Shown piece after piece: positions 57,126 to 64,000 of a stretch of 64,000 bases of DNA (the first letter of the stretch is position 1; each line of letters begins with the position of its first letter). This stretch comes from Platerodrilus igneus (Eukaryota > Arthropoda > Insecta > Coleoptera > Lycidae), in NCBI GenBank assembly GCA_036346225.1, contig JARFIW010000884.1, positions 1,302,001 to 1,366,000 on the forward strand. The letters run 5' to 3'. Under the pieces are notes generated by a model. It ran no database searches. It saw only the letters and a list, made by a program, of their open reading frames with translations, and had not been told where the DNA came from. A program made the translations under genes and the position numbers.

Positions 57126-58959
57126 TTTCTTACACGAGACACACCTAACTATTCCAAAAAATAGTGTGGCGTCACCTCCGGAAGTTTCCAAAAGTACTTT
57201 TCGAATAATTTAAAATAAAAAGATCTTGATAATCGAATGACTTGATTTTTTTTAAGTTTCCGTTGCGTTTTGATCTATTAGGTCTTTTAAGTGAAAGAAG
57301 TCGCAAGCGTTCTCCTAAAACTGGTGCTATTTAATGTTGTTCTTGCTGACTTTATTATTGTACCACATTACAATTTTAACATTTTGAAACTGTACTAGCA
57401 TTTAAATAAGTTTGTTTTATTATTTTAATGAGTAGTTTTCAATCTACTTGAGGTGAATTAATTGAAAATTTGTTCAAAAAATACTGCTGCCCAGGAAGTT
57501 AATTCCTTTCATTAAATTAAATAGTACTGAATTGAAGTTGTTCATATTTATTAGCATTCTATACCCTTAATATACAAGTACAAATGCTTAAAGTCATAAC
57601 ATATTTCGAAATTTGATGTTTCTATTAATCGAATGCTAATAATTATGACCGCTTCGCCTTACTTAGCTTTAGTTTTAGTTGACCATGTATCCATGCACGA
57701 ACGCTTATAAATAACAGAATGTTTAGTTAATCTTCTGATGTCATTGTTTTATTATGAATGTCACATATCTATTCCACTATAAAAATATATTTTAGGTCTA
57801 TGATTCAGGTATTGCTAATACCAATTTTTAACGTTTGGTTCGTTCAATTTTCGCAACATTAACTGTGGATCTAAAATTGTTTAGTAAGGGAAATATAAAT
57901 TATTGCAAAAAGGGAAGAACTTGGTGAGATTAGTCTTCAGTGCCGGTATAATCTCAGTTTTATTAGTTGCGCAGAATGTTTGGATAATAGGAAGTATCAA
58001 ATTGAATGATGCCCCTCTATCATTTATAAATATCAGGAGATGTAAATAGTACGTTGAATTCATTAAGTAGGTATGCTACTAATTTCCGCTGTTGGGACAT
58101 TCCTGCCCAAAACAGAAAGCTGACGGCGACGATCTTCATAGGTGAACCGTATAGGTTTTAGATTCGGTTCCTGCTACAACTTTTCATGGGAAGTGCTTGT
58201 CGTGGCTCTTGATTGTTATTGGCGTGTTGCATGTTACATGAGGTGCCATGTGGAACTAGTTAGTGCTCACGTAGATTTGCCACATTTAAAATAAACGAAA
58301 TTTGGTATTAATAAAAATTTACGCCTACCATGATTTTTGAAAAATCACAAAATTTATTGTCGCTATTTTCGATACTTCATAAACGTTGAGGTATGCGTTA
58401 CAAAGAAGATTATAAATCTGTGCTTAGACATGTATGTCAAATACAAGGTCTTTCAGTTCGCGCAATATTTTTTAAATGCAGTTTTGTTACAAATTAAAAA
58501 ACTACACAATTTTAGAAAGCTTTTAAAAAGATTTTTTCGCAAAACTTTAACTAACTATACCGAGAAATAATGCTCGCGGTTGAATTTTTGATTACCAGAG
58601 GTCGTTTAATCCATACACTCTCCATATAATGTGATGCAACAAATAATGAACGAACTATATTCATTGTTAGACTTGGTATAGCACAAAATTGTGAAGCGTT
58701 TTTGAGTAAATTGATTGTATATTATTGGTCCAGCTAAACGAGTAACTCTTTTATCGATAATTAATGTAATCGATGTATCAGGAACAGGTGAATTGGTTAA
58801 TCAGATTATTTGCAAGTGTGTCGATAGGTATAAGTAATAAATTAACGCATTATGAAAATGCCTAAAAATGTCTATGCGCGAGCGTGTGCATGATGCACCT
58901 GCGAATTGGTGTCAATGTGATCGTCAAAGAAGGACTCACTAAAAATTAAATAGTGTATA
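57126..58959. other. No gene seen
   Basis: 1.8 kb AT-rich; the 77-codon ORF at 58337-58570 is Lys/Phe-rich and motif-free. Confidence 0.4.
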
Positions 58960-59560
58960 TTTTATCAAAGTAATTATAGTAGTTGGGATGAACAGACGAA
59001 ATTAAATATAGTAAGATCCATGTTGAAAGGAAGTGCCGAAATTTGGTTTGGACTTATAGAAGGTGAATTAAGTTCATTTAAAGATTTTGAGGTAAAATTT
59101 TTAAAACATTTTGAAAGTAACGGATAATTTTTTTATGGGAAAACACATCATCAATTAAGGTATAACCAGGGAACTTTATGCTATAAAAAATTCAGTGTGG
59201 CAAAACAACTAGATCCTCCCTTAGTGGACAAGCAGATAATTAAATATCCAACTGGACATTTTGAAACGGACGTAAGACAATGCATCTCCTAACAAAACAA
59301 CGTAGACCGGGACATATTCCTAGAATACCTACGAAGATATGATGAAATGGGTCAAACCAGAAATCCTCGGAATCAGCCCATACACTTTTTCAGATACCTG
59401 AAAAGAAGCGGACCAGAACGTTATAACATGTTCGCTGCTCTTGGCGCTGTTGACCAAGTTACCTGGTACCATACGCTGAAAGTATGGTTATTGCTTTCTT
59501 TCTTTTGTGAAAGTTTGATGGTGACGTAGTATTTTGCAACAACAAAATTTAAAATAGACA
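58960..59560 (+). pseudogene. Gypsy-type gag relic, 5' part
   Basis: Plus-strand frame from about 58970: NYSSWDEQTKLNIVRSMLKG, SAEIWFGLIEGELSSFKDFE, VKFLKHFE, a stop, then frame-shifted blocks THHQLRYNQGTLCYKKFSVA, QIIKYPTGHFETDVRQCIS and FLEYLRRYDEMGQTRNPRNQ (to about 59376). This matches the gag domain layout of the full-length Gypsy element (WF...F..F...L..YD) but is a different family. After 59376 the sequence is not assignable. A piggyBac element follows and gag-like sequence resumes beyond it. Confidence 0.65.
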
Positions 59561-59564
59561 ATGA

Positions 59565-61856
59565 CGTGTAACGCACACGTGTTGTCGTCAGCACTGCACG
59601 CATGTTTTTAATATGAAGTGCTCAGCGACGCATATGTGTCACCAATAATATATTGCCATAAAATTTATGTTTAAGACTTTATTATCTACAAAGTGTAAAA
59701 TAAACATAATGTACTAAAAAATACATGCAAAAAAAGAAAATTCATATTAGAAGTGGAAGTAACTAAAACTGAACACAATAGTAAATATGAAAGAGATAGA
59801 GCAATAAAATAGTCTATAAAAATAAAACCGTCCATAAACAAAAAAACTAACTCCACAAATCAATTATATTTGTTTTACTTCAAATTGTCGTGAAAGTCTT
59901 TGAAGCATGGATCTAAACATAGTCCTGGCAAATCTGTACATGTTCTACAATAATACATTGTGTCTTTACGAATACCGCGTTTTGAACACTAACGGCATCT
60001 TTTTCGAAGTTTCCTACCACTGCGCCTGTTGCATATTTTGATGGAAGAGGCAAGGTTGATGTATTCTCCTTTGGTTGATCTCTATTTTCTTTTGTAGTAT
60101 TCTCTACCAGCAAAGTTTCAACAAGTAAATGGCGAAAATCTAAGAATGGCATTTTGAGTCTAGAGAACTTATTATACAGCCTGAATGAATTGGATATCAT
60201 TATTTCAAAAATATGCGTAATAACTTTCTTGTACCATCGAATAGCTTTCTTGTGTTCTGGATAATAAGACAACATTTGATGTTGCAGATCTATACCACAC
60301 ATGTATTTGTTATACTGTGCTATCGGTGCAGGTTTCATCTTGCACTTATCGGATCTAAATGTTACTTCTGTGAAGTGACTTTCGTGTTCGCTTGTAAAAT
60401 AGAGTACCTCGCGTTTGCCTTTCCATTTGCCAACTCACACATTACCTCCATAACGATGGATAGATTCACCGGTCTTCAATTTTGCTTTACCAACTACCTC
60501 AAGGGTTTCTTTTCTTCCAATACGCAGAGTTCCTGTGCAGTAGGTGCATCTCACCAATAATTGCCTTGCAAGTGTTACTGAATTGTAGTAGTTATCCATA
60601 TATGCACTATGACTTTTATTACAATAATTTCTAAGAAGATAGAGGACAACTTTTGCAACATGCCCTTTACCACCTAAGTCATCACAAGCTCCAGTATAAG
60701 TTTGCATATTCAAAACTGTTCCGTTATTTTCCGTTATAAAATAAAATTTTATACCGTGTCTGTGCCTCTTGTTCTTTATATACTGACGGAACAACAACCG
60801 ACCTCGCCACAAAAGCATCGATTCGTCAATACTCAAGTTCTTTCCTGGAGAATAAATCGTGAACATTTTGTTATTAAAAAATTCCACCGAAGGTCGAACT
60901 TAGTCTAACCTGTCATCGAATTGTCTTCGCCATCTTGAGGATTTGCTGCAAAATGCAAAAACCCCAATATAATTAAATATCTATCTCAACTCGTGTAGGT
61001 TCTTACTGGTAAATTATACAAACGATTTGTACGCCAGTAATCTCGTAATCTAGGTAACTGTAGTATGCCCATAAAAAACGAAATACCCAGAATATTAACA
61101 TTTCTTCTGTATCAACTGGTTTCCAATGGCTAATTCTACAAAGCGGTTCTTGAACTTCGTGTAACAATATATACTCTGCATATAGATTTGTTTCTCTAAC
61201 CAATAAATAAAAAAAAATGGTTATCTGCAAGAAGATAAAAGAAGTCAATGGGTTTTCCATCACCAGGTAAGGGTACATTTAGTTTCTGTTGCCCAACAAA
61301 CAGACTATCTTTTAGTAGTGGTGGATTCTCCAACCACTGTACCTTACCACTTTGCTCGACAGTGGGTTTAACAATTGGTTCGACAACAGAATTTCCATCG
61401 TTACTTTGATAATTGTAATTATTGTCAGCGTCTTGAGCAAATTCTTCTGCGACCTCTTCAACACCACTCCATTCACTATCAGACTTCTGAAAAGGTTCCC
61501 GTCCGAATCAAAATACAAAGCTAATGCCTCCAGTTCATCCTCTGTTAATTTATTTGGATTACGAATTCTTGGTCTTTTTGATCTCGACGGACCAACAACC
61601 GAATCCTCTGCCATTTTGAGATTAATGAATTTAACAGTTTTGAACTAAGCTAGCCGGAACAATACACCGTAATATTATGAACCACTCTCACTTTTGTATG
61701 AACGCAACCTTTAACAACGTGCTCCTTGCACGGCAAAAGCTCAACTGCAGTGTACATATTGCTAGACAGCTTATAAAATTCACGGTCTTAAGCCGACACA
61801 TATGCGGCGTGCGCACTCCTATAGCAATGCTCGCGTCGCAAACTGTCGACATGATA
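59565..61856 (-). mobile_element. piggyBac-type DNA transposon
   Basis: A 2.3-kb region with a decayed piggyBac transposase between inverted ends. The clearest pair is GCGACGCATATGTGTC at 59625-59640 against GACACATATGCGGCG at 61795-61809; weaker pairing extends outward (AAGTGC, GCACGCATG). A TTAA, the family's target word, lies at 59608-59611, but the other side reads GCAA at the equivalent place, so the exact ends are uncertain. Confidence 0.75.
59900..61614 (-). pseudogene. piggyBac (PGBD4-like) transposase, frameshifted
   Basis: Cut-and-paste transposase. It starts at 61614 with MAEDSVVGPSRSKRPRIRNP, an N-terminal acidic/basic stretch. Then FLLVRETNLYAEYILL-type sequence and CRISHWKPVDTEEMLIF (about 61200-61090). 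ORF 60887-60435 gives NLSIDESMLLWRGRL (first catalytic D, motif DESM) and YMDNYYNSVTLARQLL (second D). ORF 60338-59913 gives MKPAPIAQYNKYMCGIDLQH (third D) and RWYKKVITHIFEIMISNS, and ends with a cysteine-rich tail (CIIVEHVQICQDYV) where the family has a zinc finger. All three aspartates survive, but at least three frameshifts and a stop (near 60995) kill it. Confidence 0.88.
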
Positions 61857-62100
61857 ATGGGAGAACTTTCAACAGTGTAAATACTAATAGGGTCTACTGG
61901 GGCCAGAACAACGCAATGAGAAGAGACGATGGAAGAGAAAATGGGCCCAGAACAACCGAGAATAGGAACACGACCCGAAAGCATGTGGATAACGGAAATG
62001 TGCCAAGGAAGAGTTCAACTAGAGAAAGCAACAGGACATATTCTGAGACGATGAATATGCCGGAATCTTTGACTGCGAGGTTAGATTTTCAATAAGAGAC
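61857..62100 (+). pseudogene. Gag tail resumed after the piggyBac insertion
   Basis: ORF end 61860-62095 encodes an Asn/Arg/Thr-rich, disordered tail (RTTENRNTTRKHVDNGNVPR, KSSTRESNRTYSETMN) like the C-terminal tail of the Gypsy gags in this window. Same strand as the gag relic at 58960. The simplest reading is one gag split by piggyBac; the first part of the ORF (61802-61856) is piggyBac end sequence. Confidence 0.5.
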
Positions 62101-62214
62101 AGACCAAGCACATCCTCCAAATGAATCAGTATGCACATCTACGTTTGTATATAAAATTTTATTTAGAAAGTGAAGAGAATTGAAATAAAAACGTATTGCC
62201 TATTTTAAATTTAA
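62101..62214. other. No gene seen
   Basis: Short AT-rich gap between the gag tail and the RTE 3' tail. Confidence 0.4.
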
Positions 62215-62940
62215 ATCACCATCATCATCATTAGGTCTTCAGTCCTGGAACTGGTTAGACGCGTACCCCCATTGTTTCCTATTCTGAACTAACCTACACT
62301 TTTCCCTGAGATTTGCACTATCTCTGCCCTTCTACTTCTCCTGTTTTTTTCCACAGATATCTTTGTTCCCCTACTATTTCTATAACCTATTTGTTATTAA
62401 CTTTGTCTGTCCATGCTATCATCCTCATACATCTGAAGCACAACATTCCAAAAGACTGCTACCGTTTTTCGGTCTGCTTTTCCTACTGCCCGTATTTCAT
62501 AGGCATACTATGCTGTGCTCCACACTTATGGTTTCAACAATTTTCTTCTTGTTCCTATGTTTGTTGTCTTTGATCATGGGCGCTGTTCTTTCTTGTTAGA
62601 TACAGTTCAGTCCCCTTCTATTGTTTTACAATTATATACCCTATTTCTCCGATATTCAGTGGTTGTGACGGAAGGTAAGCAGCCTGTGGCTGACAAGTTT
62701 CCGCAGCACTTGAACATTTGCCGATTTAATATTTTTTCCAATATATCTTTTCGCACAGTCACCATTAGTTGCAGATATTTCACAACCAACTCCTGTAGTT
62801 GTTTATAATAATCATCAGATTTATCTGCACTTATTTTTTCGTCAATAGCTTTTCTGTCTCAAAACTGGTTGGACACGTACCTCCACTTATTTATATTCTG
62901 AGCTAGTCTACACAGTTCTCTGAAATTTCCACACAACCTA
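62215..62940 (-). pseudogene. RTE-like LINE 3' unit, distal copy
   Basis: Ends (plus left side) with a CATCATCATCATTAGG tail at 62220-62236. Minus-strand relics: the IETRKKLL-like stretch near 62540, CMRMIAWTDKVNN and the EQRYLWKK-type block near 62350, then the QNRKQWGYASNQ end. Upstream (62600-62830) lies the family linker with GTGGTTGTGACGG in plus and a GCCACAGGC block. The 86- and 97-codon plus-strand ORFs here are antisense shadows. Confidence 0.75.
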
Positions 62941-63230
62941 TATACAGCTCGGCTCCCCTTCTATTGTTATCTAATTATATGCCCTATTTCACCAAAATTC
63001 AGTGGTATGGGAAGGGGGTTAAGCAACCCGTGGCTGCCAATGATTCCCCATCACTTAGCCATTTGCCGAATTAATAGTTTTCTAGTAAATTCTTTCACAC
63101 AGTTAACATTATTCGAAAATATTGCACAACCTATACCTGTAGTTTCTTATAATAATCAACATGTTTAAGTACAGTTATCTTTTCGTCATTAGTTTATCCA
63201 TCTTTGGCCTGGTTGGATGCGTACCTCCAT
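62941..63230 (-). mobile_element. RTE-like LINE 3' linker unit, middle copy
   Basis: Another copy of the linker: on the minus strand GATTATTATAAGAAACTACA, GCAATATTTTCGAA, AAACTATTAATTCGGCAAAT, GCTTAACCCCCTTCCCATAC and AACAATAGAAGGGGAGCCGA. It then joins directly to another ORF end at about 62940. Non-coding. Confidence 0.75.
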
Positions 63231-64000
63231 CGATTTCTATTCTAGCCTACACATTTGCCTGAAATGCCTACAGCCTACATCTTTCACTATCTGTGTGCAA
63301 TGGTCTAATCTAGGTCTACCTCTACTTCTCTTTTTTCCTATCTCTGCTTCTAATATATTCCGCACTATTCCTTCATGCCGTAGTATGTGGCCTATCATCC
63401 TGTCTCTCCTATTTTTCACCGTTTTACACATATTTCTTTCTTCCCCTACCATTTTTAGTACCCCTTTGTTATTAACTTTGTCTGTCCATAATATCTTCAT
63501 CATACGTCTGTAACACCACATTTCAAAGGCTTCTACCTTTTTCTTGTGCGCTTCTCCTACTGTCCAGACTTCACTGCCGTACAGTGCTGTGCTCCACACA
63601 TATGTTTTAAGTAATTTTTTCCGTGTTTCTATGTTTGTTGTCTTTGAACACAGTAGTTGCTTTTTCTTGTTAAATGTAGCAAGGCCTTGTGTTAATCTTT
63701 GTTTTATATCTTTTGCGTTTTCCCCATATTCCTAGATAACAGAAATCCTTAACCTCTTGTAAGTTCTTGTTACCTATTTGTATTCTTGTTTTTGATTTGT
63801 TTTCTCCTCTTATGCATACTAGTGCTTTAGTTTTATTTTTGTTAATTTTCATACCGTATCTCTGTTAGAACCGTTTCCATTTCATCAATAGCAGCTTCTA
63901 ACTCTTCCTTGCTAGATGCTAATACCGCTATATCATCTGCAAATCTAAGCATATCAAATTTTTGTCCCTGCGTAGTAATTCCAAATATCTTCCTGCATAT
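63231..64000 (-). pseudogene. RTE-like LINE, RT palm to C-terminus, runs off the window
   Basis: The youngest-looking RTE copy. From the right edge on the minus strand: LRFADDIAVLASSKEELEAA with an intact catalytic FADD (63932-63943), MKINKNKTKALVCIRGENKS (ORF 63852-63670) and QIGNKNLQEVKDFCYLG; a frameshift near 63735; then ORF 63599-63237 with STALYGSEVWTVGEAHKKKV, EAFEMWCYRRMMKILWTDKV, GEERNMCKTVKNRRDRMIGH and ILRHEGIVRNILEAEI. Two or three frameshifts separate the blocks. The endonuclease and RT fingers would lie beyond position 64000. Confidence 0.85.

Noticed and set aside
60213..60560. 115-codon plus-strand ORF
   Set aside because: Antisense of the piggyBac transposase, which has clear catalytic blocks on the other strand.
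61802..62095. 97-codon ORF as a single gene
   Set aside because: Its first part is the piggyBac end and its second part is a gag-like tail, so it is a fusion by chance across an insertion boundary.
62313..62808. Overlapping plus-strand ORFs of 78-97 codons
   Set aside because: Antisense shadows of RTE LINE 3' units; the same phenomenon is seen at 47293-47547 and 63217-63513.
1..64000. A host gene or a coordinated new system
   Set aside because: No conserved exon structure, splice-flanked domains or co-directional unknown ORFs were found; nearly all coding traces belong to mobile elements.

Overview
This window looks like non-coding, repeat-filled DNA from an arthropod, most likely an insect with a large AT-rich genome. 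I found no host protein-coding gene with recognisable exons, no rRNA or functional tRNA gene, and nothing bacterial (no operons, no CRISPR). Almost every coding trace is a transposable element, and nearly all are decayed. The insect call rests on the mix of families: RTE-like and R1/I-like LINEs, Ty3/Gypsy elements, a Penelope-like element, piggyBac, mariner and Harbinger relics, and a tRNA-derived SINE. No single marker gene proves the taxon.

Layout. 1-14 kb: a short palindromic MITE, an RTE-like LINE 3' end (1.5-3.5 kb), a mariner relic (4.0-4.5 kb), a SINE (5.0 kb), a LINE endonuclease fragment (6.9 kb), a probable Harbinger relic (7.7 kb), a long AT-rich empty stretch, then a Penelope-like GIY-YIG fragment between inverted terminal repeats (12.5-13.6 kb). 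14-20 kb: two abutting mariner-type fragments, a small RTE scrap and a G-poor block with a TA microsatellite. 20.2-28.5 kb: an almost complete Ty3/Gypsy retrotransposon on the minus strand, the best-preserved object here. It has two 1,417-bp LTRs that differ at only about six places, but gag and pol are split by frameshifts.

28.5-42 kb: mostly unassigned AT-rich DNA, with an RTE 3' end that carries a tandem pair of SINEs at one target site (32.2-33.8 kb), a second Gypsy-type gag relic (34.8-36.3 kb), a dispersed repeat (37.9 kb, second copy at 49.9 kb) and a 500-bp terminal-inverted-repeat element (41.5-42.0 kb). 42-50 kb: an R1/I-like LINE that has lost its reverse transcriptase, a second copy of the MITE, and an internally deleted RTE LINE. 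50-64 kb: an array of about 150-bp tandem repeats ending in an inverted unit (52.5-53.4 kb), paired repeats with a hammerhead-like core (54.3-54.9 kb), another SINE, a gag relic split by a piggyBac element (59-62 kb), and an RTE copy that runs off the right end with an intact FADD motif.

The genes do not work together as a pathway. They record successive insertions: SINEs into an RTE 3' end, piggyBac into a gag relic, Gypsy into a TA microsatellite. The points most worth following are the hammerhead-ribozyme-like cores in two Penelope-like repeat families, the repeated 3'-end units of the RTE family at four loci, the tandem array at 52.5 kb, and the mismatch between near-identical LTRs and a badly frameshifted pol gene.
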